Part shown: piece by piece, positions 8,785 through 16,660 of the stretch | How the letters are laid out: every line of letters starts with the position of its first letter | How positions within the stretch are numbered: the stretch's first letter is position 1 | Source: Streptomyces malaysiensis subsp. samsunensis | Lineage (GTDB): Bacteria; Actinomycetota; Actinomycetes; Streptomycetales; Streptomycetaceae | DNA length: 64,000 bases | Assembly (NCBI RefSeq): GCF_024519315.1 | Contig: NZ_JANIIC010000009.1 | Span: 1 to 64,000 of the forward strand | Direction: 5' to 3' | The notes under the pieces: generated by a model | Database searches by the model: none | What the model saw: only the letters and a program-made list of their open reading frames with translations | Told to the model about the DNA's origin: nothing | Program-made: the position numbers and the translations under genes

Positions 8785-9485
8785 GGCGCCTCCCGCCCCT
8801 CGGCGGGGAGCACCACCACACGCGGGTGCTCCAACCCAGCGGCCCGCCGTACCGCCCCCGTCTCCACCAGGACCGTCACCACTCGCGGACCACCTGGAGA
8901 GTCAGCGGTCTTCGCGGCGGTCACCGTCCCCACGACAGGAGCGACATCCTCCTTCTCCTCGCCGGCCCTGCCTGCGGACCCGCCCGGGCCCTCCAGCACC
9001 GCCACTCGGTCACCTCGCACCACCTCGGGCGACGCATTGCCCACCTCGATGGCGAAGGCCACCTCCGACTGCCCCCGTGGCGGAAAGTCCCGGGCGCCTC
9101 CGAACTGTCCCGGTGCCAACAACGACCCGGCCACCAGTGGCACTTTGGCCCGCTGCCCCAGCACCCTCGCCCGGTCCGCCGCCAACACCACGCCAGTCCC
9201 GGATGCCACCTCCGCCTGACGCAGATCATCCGCGGCGAGAACGTGCCCAACCGGCACATCCCGCGCCAGCACCAACACCTTCTCCCGCCCCCCAACCGCT
9301 GAAGCGACCATCACGAAACCAACCGCAGAGACAACCACCGTCCCCACGCCTGCCCACACCCATCCCGGTCTGCGCCGCACCCCGCCGGTCGCCGCAACCG
9401 GCCGCTGCTGCGGATCAGACCGGCGCGCACCCGGCAGACCACTACCCGCGCCTCGGGGGCGCGAAGGTGACATAGAGGCACCCAC
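8781..9485 (-). CDS. SAF-domain protein, CpaB/RcpC-like
   Basis: A 234-aa protein with a disordered basic N-terminus, one transmembrane helix (about 43-65) and an extracytoplasmic SAF domain (about 70-135, LARDVPVGHVLAADDLR). In CpaB/RcpC proteins this domain stabilises the outer parts of the Tad pilus; in monoderm actinobacteria it probably acts at the cell wall. It is the first gene of the Tad operon, so the promoter should lie in the 79-bp gap 9486-9564. The start is GTG 9485, with ATG 9473 as an alternative. Confidence 0.82.
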   Translation of the reverse strand: MGASMSPSRPRGAGSGLPGARRSDPQQRPVAATGGVRRRPGWVWAGVGTVVVSAVGFVMVASAVGGREKVLVLARDVPVGHVLAADDLRQAEVASGTGVVLAADRARVLGQRAKVPLVAGSLLAPGQFGGARDFPPRGQSEVAFAIEVGNASPEVVRGDRVAVLEGPGGSAGRAGEEKEDVAPVVGTVTAAKTADSPGGPRVVTVLVETGAVRRAAGLEHPRVVVLPAEGREAP

Positions 9486-9564
9486 AAATCACTCCGGAAG
9501 AGAAAGAAGACGAACTGATTGGCATCGGCATGCATTCCGACAGACCCCATGTACCGCCGTGGCA

Positions 9565-10410
9565 TCAGCGCACGACGACAGCCTGTACCTCATCGACCGC
9601 AAGTGGCTTCTCGGCGGCTATCACCAGCCCTGGCACCCGCCCCGTCTGTCCGCCGCCATGCCACTCGACATCCCACAACACCCGGACCGATACCTTGAAC
9701 GTCCGGCTCGGCTCGTCTGAAGACGACTTCCGGTAGGTGTAACCACAATCAGGCGACGGCCGATCCGGCCGGAACTTCCCTGAGTACTCCGTCCCAGGTC
9801 CGGCGCACGTGACACTGCCACCTTCACCCATCGACCACGTCGCCTGACGCGGCCGAGCCGTCGCCGTCACCCTCAGACCTGGCACGACAGCGGTCTCCGT
9901 CACCGGCCCCCACGTACCGTGTTCCACCCACATCCACGTGGGCACGCCTACCACTTGCACGAAATCCTCATCCGGACTCGTCCTGATCGCAGGCTTCGGC
10001 AGTTGCAAACTCTCCACAGCTCGTCGAGCGACAACCGCTACCGGCACTTTCTGGCGATGCTTGCGCTTGGGTCTTTTCGGCTTTCCACCGTCAAAGCTTG
10101 GCAAGATCCCCAAGCCATCACCGAGCCCGTACTCCCACCCGTCCGACGTGACTGTCGGCGACTTGGAGGAAGTACTCCGCCTATGCTGCAAGGGACTGCT
10201 TCGGGAATGGGCCATACCCTCTCTACTCACGCCAGCCGTACGTCTGCCACGACTTTCGGCACGCACTTTGCACCCGCCGGCCGCGCAACTCACCCCGCCA
10301 AAGATGCCTCGTCCGTCATCAGCTTGCGCGAACGGCCCGGTCACCATGACGTCCAAGACGCCAAGCAGTGAAGCGATGGTCCAAATGCCAACGCGTCGCG
10401 CGGTCAACAT
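9565..10410 (-). CDS. exported protein of unknown function
   Basis: A 281-aa protein with an N-terminal signal peptide (hydrophobic stretch about 8-28, ending near AQA). A low-complexity, basic middle part (about 60-130, with KPKRPKRKHRQK) follows. A beta-rich C-terminal domain begins at about 145, with the Trp-rich phrase TWMWVEHGTWGPV. Two Cys in the N-terminal part (GGVSCAAGGC) and two in the C-terminal domain could make disulfides. I do not recognise a family with a known activity; similar proteins near Streptomyces Tad loci are often labelled ATP/GTP-binding, but no nucleotide motif is visible. It overlaps the lipoprotein gene by 7 nt, so the two are co-transcribed. Confidence 0.7.
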   Translation of the reverse strand: MLTARRVGIWTIASLLGVLDVMVTGPFAQADDGRGIFGGVSCAAGGCKVRAESRGRRTAGVSREGMAHSRSSPLQHRRSTSSKSPTVTSDGWEYGLGDGLGILPSFDGGKPKRPKRKHRQKVPVAVVARRAVESLQLPKPAIRTSPDEDFVQVVGVPTWMWVEHGTWGPVTETAVVPGLRVTATARPRQATWSMGEGGSVTCAGPGTEYSGKFRPDRPSPDCGYTYRKSSSDEPSRTFKVSVRVLWDVEWHGGGQTGRVPGLVIAAEKPLAVDEVQAVVVR

Positions 10411-10943
10411 GTTCCGGCGTCATGCATGTAGAGATACGAGACCTTCCACACGGGGCCCTTACGCAGCACCGTAGCGTCAGCCCTGAAATGGCTGCCCGGA
10501 ACGTCGTTCTTCAGCTTTCCGTCAAGCCCGTACTGAAGCCAATCGGTGCCATCCACACAGTCTCGCAGTTTCACTTGCCGAACGGCAGCCGTGACGACCT
10601 CAGGATTAACGTGCAGCGTTCCCTTGACGACGACCTTCTCCGCCTTGGCCTTCTCCAAGCCGTACTTCATCAGCTCCAGGGCTCCGCCTGTCGCGTGGTC
10701 ATCCAACAGCGGAGAGCCTGCATCGGATGTGGTCGATGCGGCGGCCAGGTCCCGCCACATCGCACGGTAGGCCGCTCGGGCATCACTCTCGGGCCCATGA
10801 GCGATGTGCGAGGAACTGTTCGAGGTCGAGGCTGAGGGCTCATGCGTGGTTGGTGGTGCGCCATCCGAGTCCGTTCCCGAACAACCGGTCGCGCATAAGA
10901 TGGCAACCACGATGGCTACGGGAAGAATCCAGCGCCTTGTCAT
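10404..10943 (-). CDS. putative lipoprotein of unknown function
   Basis: A 179-aa protein starting at ATG 10943: short basic n-region, a hydrophobic core (ILPVAIVVAILC) and a lipobox-like ATGC with the Cys near residue 21. A Ser/Thr-rich linker leads to a domain (about 55-179) resembling the NTF2-like or mce-associated type found in many actinobacterial lipoproteins. That comparison is only by general shape. The frame is open further upstream, but that part lacks coding character and a signal peptide, which is why I chose this start. The ribosome binding site is weak. It is coupled to the exported protein downstream. Confidence 0.65.
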   Translation of the reverse strand: MTRRWILPVAIVVAILCATGCSGTDSDGAPPTTHEPSASTSNSSSHIAHGPESDARAAYRAMWRDLAAASTTSDAGSPLLDDHATGGALELMKYGLEKAKAEKVVVKGTLHVNPEVVTAAVRQVKLRDCVDGTDWLQYGLDGKLKNDVPGSHFRADATVLRKGPVWKVSYLYMHDAGTC

Positions 10944-11275
10944 ATGTTCAAGATTCCGCACAGGCCCCCACCTTCCATTCAACAGCGAAGCAGAGAGTAG
11001 CAGGCCGATTGCTCCAGGCTTCGCAGATTCCCGTACCGACGCGACATCAATCCCGGCGGGCACTGGACCCCGCCGCTGCGCAACTAAGACAATCGCATTG
11101 ACGCCTGAGGTGATATTGCGGCCGCACTTACGGTTGTGGTTCGCGCTCAAGTAATATGTAGGCGCGGCCGCACGCAGAACTTGATTCTCCACGACCAAGT
11201 TCTTCTCGTGAACGCATGCGACCGCGCTTGTCGTTGGATCAGATTGCGAGGGGCCTCTTTCGCCGTCGAGGTGCT
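10944..11275. other. intergenic region with a repeated GCGGCCGCAC element
   Basis: 332 bp between two minus-strand genes. It must contain the promoter of the lipoprotein gene. The 10-mer GCGGCCGCAC occurs at 11118-11127 and again at 11164-11173, each holding an 8-bp palindrome. The stretch between the copies (around 11130-11160) is relatively AT-rich. Paired identical palindromes 46 bp apart could be binding sites, which is inference. No gene is supported. Confidence 0.4.
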
Positions 11276-11713
11276 TCAGTCCTCAGATGCGGTAGAGATT
11301 GCCATCCAGGCGACCTTTGTCTCGCTCTCCGACAGGCGGAATCCCCATCGGCCACGAGCAAACGCCTCCACGATCAGCAAACCCCGCCCTCGTTCCGGCA
11401 GCTCCGTATCGGCCTTCACTCCGCTGTTGCGGAATGAGGGCAACGCCGGTAGAAACGGATCGCTGTCTTCGATCTCGAAGACAAACGAGGGGCCCTTGCG
11501 AAGGAGGCGCATCTCGTACGGACCGCGCGCGTGTTCCAAAGCGTTGGCTGTGAGCTCCCATGCCGCCATCACCGCGCCCCCGACGGTCTCATCGGGGATC
11601 CCTAGCTCATGAAGTGCGCACCACAGCGCAACGCGGGTTTGTGAAGCGACATGGCGGGTTCTATCGTTCCAGCGCCAAATCAATACCTGACCACCGTCTC
11701 TCATCTGCGTCAT
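11276..11713 (-). CDS. HATPase_c_2 anti-sigma-like ATP-binding protein
   Basis: A 145-aa single-domain GHKL ATPase of the RsbW/SpoIIAB-like group abundant in Streptomyces. The N-box is seen in AAWELTANALEHA and the G-box region in ELPERGRGLLIVEAFA. Such proteins bind ATP and either a sigma factor or an anti-anti-sigma protein. I chose ATG 11713, which has GAGGGA seven bases upstream and gives the normal family length; the frame stays open to 11881 but that extension is not conserved-looking. No cognate sigma factor or STAS protein is adjacent, so its partner is unknown. Confidence 0.75.
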   Translation of the reverse strand: MTQMRDGGQVLIWRWNDRTRHVASQTRVALWCALHELGIPDETVGGAVMAAWELTANALEHARGPYEMRLLRKGPSFVFEIEDSDPFLPALPSFRNSGVKADTELPERGRGLLIVEAFARGRWGFRLSESETKVAWMAISTASED

Positions 11714-12054
11714 GGCCGCATCCCTCGCGTCTTTCGGGGTGCCCGCAGCAACGGGCTGTGGGTGGCGTTTCTGGACGCAAGTTGTATGGCGCTCGTATCG
11801 CTCGACAGGAGTGGTGTGGCGACGAAAAGGATTGCGGCCATGCGGATTCCTCCGATTGGTTCGCGAATGGAGCGTAGCCACGACACCGTGGACCAGCGCT
11901 AGAGCGGAATAGCCCCGTGGAGTGAACTCTGCATGTCGCTGACTTGCGACTTAAAATCCTTCTGGCAGAGAAATCGACGCTCTCGCTGGTCGGCTACGAG
12001 ATCGCTTATCTTTGCTGATACGCCTCTCACGTATATGGCAGGGGCGACCCAAAA

Positions 12055-12225
12055 ATGGTTATCGAGCGCGCTCCGGGCATCCGCGAGTCAAAGGAATTCC
12101 TGGTCACCTATGCCAAAGCAAGTCCATGGCGTGACTTCACGCGACGCTGGGCCGAAGGTGCGGAATGCCTGGCCTCGAACGGCTACTGCGATACCGGTGC
12201 GCGTGGCCTTGAGCGGTGTGACTAA
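12055..12225 (+). CDS. possible small protein (56 aa)
   Basis: ATG 12055 begins a 56-codon frame ending at TAA 12225. The predicted product is mixed charged and hydrophobic (for example SPWRDFTRRWAEGAECLA) with two cysteines. A GGGGCG element sits about ten bases upstream. It lies in a 606-bp stretch, 11714-12319, otherwise without a supportable gene and less GC-rich than its surroundings. I do not recognise a family. It may be a real small ORF upstream of the XRE gene or a chance frame. Confidence 0.3.
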   Translation: MVIERAPGIRESKEFLVTYAKASPWRDFTRRWAEGAECLASNGYCDTGARGLERCD

Positions 12226-12226
12226 T

Positions 12227-12279
12227 GTGTCGCGTGACACGCATACGCGACCTCCCATGGGGAAAGCGATCTTCCCATG
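12227..12279. promoter_or_regulatory. two palindromic candidate operators upstream of the XRE gene
   Basis: GTGTC-GCGT-GACAC is a perfect palindrome at 12227-12240. An imperfect inverted repeat at 12256-12279 has arms CATGGGGAAAG and CTTCCCATG around CGAT. Both lie 40-95 bp upstream of the start of the first XRE regulator, a natural position for autoregulatory operators. Binding is inferred from position and symmetry only. Confidence 0.4.
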
Positions 12280-12319
12280 GATGAGTTGAGCGGGCCTTTG
12301 TCCTGGCAGAGGGCAAGTC

Positions 12320-13474
12320 GTGGTGAGTGGGCATGAGAGCGAACTGGTGATGCGCGAGGTGGACGAGCCGACCGGTGGCGGTCCGATCGGAGCCCGCTTG
12401 GCCACGTGGCGCCGTCGCCGAGGACTCACCCCGGATGAGCTTGCTTCCCGCACGGGCCTGGCGCTCGATTACGTCACCGAGCTGGAGGCGGGCCGGAACT
12501 GGATGGACCGGCGCGGTCGGCTGGCCGCGCTCGCTGCCGCCTTGCGACTGGATATCGCGGACCTCACGGGCCAGCCCTACACGCCGCGTGGAGAGGACCA
12601 TGCGGCGGTTCGAGCGACCGCCTTCCACCTGCGGCGCTGCCTGCACCGCCACTACCCGGACACGGCGCCCAGGGCGGTGCTGGAGGACCTGGCGGAACGA
12701 TCCCGCGCCGCCGCGCAGGCGGATGCCGCTGGCGATGAGCGCCGACTCGCGCTCGCGCTGCCGGAGCTCATCGAGGCGACGGACCGCGCGGTCGTCGTCA
12801 CTTCTTCTGCATCAGAGCAGGAGGAGGCGAACCGGCTGCGCGTGCAGGCGTATCTGCTGGGCTCGGGGCTGTTGCGGCGCCTGGGCTACAAGGACCTGGC
12901 TTGGGTGTTGCTGCACAGAGCCCGCCCTGGCACCCGCGAACCGCTACCGATGTTGGTCGAGGAGGTGCGGCTGCTGATCGACCTTGGCTTGCCGGAGCAT
13001 GCACTGACTCGCGCCGCACGGGTCGTGGACGCCGACACCGGATGGGAGCTGTCGGCCCTGGGCGCCGTTGCCCAGGCGATGGCCGGACGCCGTTTGGAAG
13101 CGGAGAAGTTCCTCGCCACAGCGAGTGCGCGGGCCGCTGACGCACAGGAGTCGGCCCTGGTGATCGCGGCCCGTGCCGCCGTCGCCGTCGAGTTCGGCGA
13201 TGCCGCCGAAGCCGCCGATCATGCCCGTGCGGCAGATCAGGCCGGGCTCGGCGGCGCCCACCGCTCCAGCCTGCTGATAACAGCCGCGGCGGCCGAGGCT
13301 CGTCAGGGCCGCAGCGATGAGGCAGCCGTCCATCTCGTCGAGGCCGATGTGGAGGCACCGCTGCGGCTGCGGCTTGCCCCCTTCGCCCGGGACCTGATCG
13401 TCGCACTCACCAACCGCACCACTACCCAGGCCGAAGCCATACGGGACCTGGCCGAGCGAGCTGGACTGCGGTGA
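12320..13474 (+). CDS. XRE-family transcriptional regulator with helical repeat C-terminus
   Basis: A 384-aa protein with an N-terminal helix-turn-helix of the XRE type (about 24-88: IGARLATWRRRRGL, then LASRTGLALDYVTELEAG). A long alpha-helical, Ala/Leu-rich region (about 100-384) resembles degenerate TPR repeats. Such large XRE proteins in Streptomyces often control adjacent biosynthetic or signalling genes; the ligand is unknown. The start is GTG at 12320 or the next codon, GTG 12323, with GAGGGC upstream. A paralogue with the same layout follows 84 bp downstream, so the pair probably acts together or arose by duplication. Confidence 0.82.
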   Translation: MVSGHESELVMREVDEPTGGGPIGARLATWRRRRGLTPDELASRTGLALDYVTELEAGRNWMDRRGRLAALAAALRLDIADLTGQPYTPRGEDHAAVRATAFHLRRCLHRHYPDTAPRAVLEDLAERSRAAAQADAAGDERRLALALPELIEATDRAVVVTSSASEQEEANRLRVQAYLLGSGLLRRLGYKDLAWVLLHRARPGTREPLPMLVEEVRLLIDLGLPEHALTRAARVVDADTGWELSALGAVAQAMAGRRLEAEKFLATASARAADAQESALVIAARAAVAVEFGDAAEAADHARAADQAGLGGAHRSSLLITAAAAEARQGRSDEAAVHLVEADVEAPLRLRLAPFARDLIVALTNRTTTQAEAIRDLAERAGLR

Positions 13475-13558
13475 TACCGCCCGACTCGATGGAAAGTTCC
13501 CTGATGGCGGGAGTTCGCCCTACGCTAGAGCTGACGCACGGAAGTTGAGGCGGGGGCT

Positions 13559-14800
13559 ATGGACGAAGAGCAGGCCCGGAGGATCGGTGACCGTCTGCGC
13601 TCGGCCCGCCGCCAGCGCGGGATGAGCCTGCGCACCTTGGCGGGCCTGGCCGGGGTGTCTGTCGGCTACCTGTCGATGGTGGAGAACGGCCGACGGCTGC
13701 TGGACCGCTCCAGTCTCATCACCGCTTTCGCCGAGGCATTGCAGATCGCCCCGTCCGAACTGACCGGCCAGCCCTTCGCCGCAGTGGACCCGCGCTCCAG
13801 TGAGGCCCACGAGGCGATCCCCGCTTTACGGCTGACGCTGATGGGCGTGACCATGGCCGCCCCGCCGGACCGCCGCCCACCGGAGGTTCCGGTGGCGGTG
13901 CTGGCCGAGCGCGTAGAGCGGGCCAACCGCCTTTATCACGCGGCCGAATACGGCACTCTTGCCGCAAAGCTACCGGCGCTGTTGGCCGACCTGCACGCAG
14001 CTGTCGAGACAGCCGGCAGCGTCGCACGGCACGAGCTGCTGAAACTGCTGGCGGACGCCTACCACCCGGGCTGCACCTTGCTCCTGAAGAACCTCGGCTA
14101 CACCGACTTGGCGTTCATCGCCGTCACCCGCGCCGCTGAGGCGATCGCCGAATTGGACGACTCGGTCTACTCCGCGCTGTCCGGCTTCTTCCACACCCAT
14201 GTACTCATGGCGGTGGGCAGCCCCGCCGAGGCTCTGGCCCAGGCCACCGCCGCCGCCAACACGCTCCAAGCCCACCTGACGAGCCCGGACGCCTATGCAC
14301 TGCTCGGCGAGCTCCACTTGATCTCCGCCACCTGCCTGACCCAGGACAGGAAGAGATCGGGCAAGACCCGTGCGGAAGAGGTCCGCGGCCATCTCACCGA
14401 GGCTGCCGACCTCGCCGACCGCACGGGGGAGACACGGGCCTGGCACCTGAACTTCGGCCCCACCAATGTCGGCATCCACCACGTCAGCCTCAACACCGAC
14501 CTTGGCCTGCATGGCGAGGCCGTGCAAGGGAAGGACGGGGTGCACCCCGAGACCCTTGCGGAGGCTCCTGGGCGGCAGGCCGCGTTCCATGCCGATCTGG
14601 GCCGGTCATTGACACATTTGCGGGGCCGGGAAGCCGAGGCGGTCGCCGCCCTGCTGACCGCCGAACAGATCGCCCCGCAGCGCATCCACGCCAACGTGCC
14701 CGTGCGAAACACCGTCGAATATCTCGCTGATCGGCAGTTGCCCACCCGCGCCGCCCGGGACCTGCGGGGTCTGGCGCACCGCATCGGCCTGTCACTCTGA
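13559..14800 (+). CDS. XRE-family transcriptional regulator with helical repeat C-terminus
   Basis: A 413-aa protein, N-terminal XRE helix-turn-helix (about 7-72: RIGDRLRSARRQRGMSLRTL, recognition part GVSVGYLSMVENG) and a TPR-like helical C-terminal domain. It shares with the preceding gene both the layout and the phrase ELTGQPF/DLTGQPY at the end of the DNA-binding domain, so the two are divergent paralogues. ATG 13559 follows GAGGCGGGGGCT. It is the last regulator before the HATPase and the radical SAM cassette, and may control it (inference). Confidence 0.83.
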   Translation: MDEEQARRIGDRLRSARRQRGMSLRTLAGLAGVSVGYLSMVENGRRLLDRSSLITAFAEALQIAPSELTGQPFAAVDPRSSEAHEAIPALRLTLMGVTMAAPPDRRPPEVPVAVLAERVERANRLYHAAEYGTLAAKLPALLADLHAAVETAGSVARHELLKLLADAYHPGCTLLLKNLGYTDLAFIAVTRAAEAIAELDDSVYSALSGFFHTHVLMAVGSPAEALAQATAAANTLQAHLTSPDAYALLGELHLISATCLTQDRKRSGKTRAEEVRGHLTEAADLADRTGETRAWHLNFGPTNVGIHHVSLNTDLGLHGEAVQGKDGVHPETLAEAPGRQAAFHADLGRSLTHLRGREAEAVAALLTAEQIAPQRIHANVPVRNTVEYLADRQLPTRAARDLRGLAHRIGLSL

Positions 14801-15030
14801 CCAGCGGCGCCCCGAGGCTGAGTACATGGGCCCGGGCGTGCCTGAGTACACCAGCCGCACACGAGCGGGAACGTCCGCCCGTACTCGACGTGTGTGTGGG
14901 TGCCCTACGCGACCGGGCAATGGGCGCGCGTACGGGATTCCTGCTCCCTGGTGGACGTTTCACTGGGGCGCACCGACCCCGATCCATAGCTCGGAAATCA
15001 TGGGTTCACCGTCGTGAACACCCCGGTGTG

Positions 15031-15061
15031 CCCGGACCCTTACCTTCGGTGACGGTCCGGG
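15031..15061. promoter_or_regulatory. perfect 8-bp inverted repeat before the HATPase gene
   Basis: CCCGGACC (15031-15038) and GGTCCGGG (15054-15061) form a hairpin with a 15-nt loop in the 282-bp gap after the second XRE gene. It ends 13 nt before the GGAG ribosome binding site of the next gene. It could be the terminator of the XRE unit, an operator, or an attenuator for the downstream cassette. There is no T-tract to decide. Confidence 0.45.
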
Positions 15062-15082
15062 CGGCTGCCGCCTGGAGAGAGG

Positions 15083-15517
15083 GTGAGCCCCACGATGTCC
15101 AGCACTGTGCTGCACCACGAGTTCCAGGTGATCTCCACGGCCGAGCACGTACGGCCGGCCCGCCACGAGACCGCCAAGGTCCTCACTGACTGGGGCATAT
15201 CCAAGAGGGTCGTGGACACCGCCTGCCTGATCATCAGCGAGCTGGTGACGAATGTGGTGCGGCATGCGGCTGTGCTCTCGCCCACCGCCACAGTCACCCT
15301 GGCCGTGGACCAGGCCGCGCTGGTACTGAGCGTCGCGGACGCCCATCCACTCAAGCCGAAGGCCCTGCCTGCTGCCCACAGCGTCGGCGGTCGCGGTCTG
15401 TTCATGGTCAACGCGCTGGTGGGGGAAGTCCACGGCCGAGCCGAGGTCCTCTCGGACATCGGCACAGGCGGCAAACGGATCGTCATCCACCTTCCCCTGG
15501 CTCCCGCTGCCATCTGA
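15083..15517 (+). CDS. HATPase_c_2 anti-sigma-like ATP-binding protein
   Basis: A 144-aa GHKL-type ATPase of the RsbW-like group. N-box: LIISELVTNVVRHA; G1: LVLSVADAHPLKP (Asp); G2: VGGRGLFMVNALV. The start is GTG 15083 with GGAG five bases upstream; ATG 15095 is an alternative. It lies 78 bp upstream of the radical SAM gene on the same strand, and may belong to its regulation. It is a different subfamily from the HATPase at 11276-11713. Confidence 0.8.
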   Translation: MSPTMSSTVLHHEFQVISTAEHVRPARHETAKVLTDWGISKRVVDTACLIISELVTNVVRHAAVLSPTATVTLAVDQAALVLSVADAHPLKPKALPAAHSVGGRGLFMVNALVGEVHGRAEVLSDIGTGGKRIVIHLPLAPAAI

Positions 15518-15595
15518 TCCACCGCACGGCACCCGCGTCAGAAAGCGCCCACAGCGCCGCTGCCGAACACCACTCCCCACCTGAAGGGACAGCTC

Positions 15596-16660
15596 ATGCT
15601 CGAATCCGTCCGCCACCTTGATCAGGTGGCCCGTGAGTGGAACATCAACGCCGAAGACGTGCTGCTGATCGCGCTGAACGCGTCCGGCGCCCGGTCCCCG
15701 CTGACCAAGCCCCGCATGCGCTTTCGACTGCGGCTGGACTCCCGTCCCGACACCCCGCTGTTCCTGATCCTCTCGCTCGGCCGCCAGGAGTCACCGTTCG
15801 AGCTGGACGAGCACGAACTGCGTCTGAACGGCGAGAAGGTCGGCGAAGTCGACGGCATCGAGGACGACGACGCGGTGCTGGGCTACTGGCGCAACGACAC
15901 GAAGATGCTCACCCTCAATTCCAATGCCCGTAGCCAGTGCACCGGCTGCGTGTTCTGCCCGAACACCCTCGAGGACGCGTCCGACCCGAAGATCAAGGCC
16001 TTGGATCTGCCCGGCTACCTCGGTGCGCTGGCCGCGAACTCCGACATGGAGGATCTGTCGTCAGTGCAGACGGTCACGGTTTGCACGGGCTGTTTCCTCC
16101 ATGAGCACCTCGCCCTGGACCACCTGGCCGAGGTCCGTACGGCAATGAGCGCGAACGGCTGCACCGGCACCCTGCACTTCCTGTCCTCCGTACTGACCAG
16201 CGAGAAAGGCATGGACTCCGCCGCCGATCTGGGACCGTTCCACCTCACGCTGACCGCCGAGTGCTTCACCGAACGACGGCAGATCCTCAAGGAGTCCAAG
16301 GCCAAGCTCACTCCGGCCGAGATGACCGACGCCCTGGGCCGAGCGAAGCAGCGGGGTATCACCACCGACTTCACCTACATCGTCGGCCTGGACCCGATCG
16401 AGGACGCCATCAGGCACCTCAAGGACTTCGTTCCGGTCACCACCGCTTTCCCCCGGTTCCAGACCTACCAAGCCCACAACGCGCTCATGGACATCTATCG
16501 CACGCCCGGGTCGGAGACGATCGAGTGGCACCTGACCATGCGCCAATGCCTGGAAGAGCTCTTCGCTCCTACGGGGCTGCGTCCACAGTGGTGGCAGAAC
16601 TACCGCAGCCCGTGGTGCTTCACCTTCGCCGGGGAGGAATTGACGGGAGCGAAGGTCTGA
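15596..16660 (+). CDS. radical SAM-like enzyme with a CX2CX2C cluster motif
   Basis: A 354-aa protein, first gene of the seven-gene cassette. Three cysteines, C115, C118 and C121 (SQCTGCVFCPNT), would hold a [4Fe-4S] cluster. The spacing is CX2CX2C rather than the canonical CX3CX2C of radical SAM enzymes. A second CTGC pair lies near residue 163. The following (beta/alpha)-type segments (HFLSSVLTSEKG, HLTLTAECF, FTYIVGLDP) resemble a radical SAM barrel, and the C-terminus is rich in aromatic residues. I do not recognise a substrate. ATG 15596 has GAAGGGA upstream, and the stop overlaps the next ATG (TGATG). Radical SAM membership is likely but rests on motif and fold-like pattern. Confidence 0.75.
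   Translation: MLESVRHLDQVAREWNINAEDVLLIALNASGARSPLTKPRMRFRLRLDSRPDTPLFLILSLGRQESPFELDEHELRLNGEKVGEVDGIEDDDAVLGYWRNDTKMLTLNSNARSQCTGCVFCPNTLEDASDPKIKALDLPGYLGALAANSDMEDLSSVQTVTVCTGCFLHEHLALDHLAEVRTAMSANGCTGTLHFLSSVLTSEKGMDSAADLGPFHLTLTAECFTERRQILKESKAKLTPAEMTDALGRAKQRGITTDFTYIVGLDPIEDAIRHLKDFVPVTTAFPRFQTYQAHNALMDIYRTPGSETIEWHLTMRQCLEELFAPTGLRPQWWQNYRSPWCFTFAGEELTGAKV

Noticed and set aside
16261..16659. Upstream extension of the enolase-like frame
   Set aside because: It lies inside the radical SAM gene in another frame and has no family features; the TGATG junction gives a natural start at 16660.
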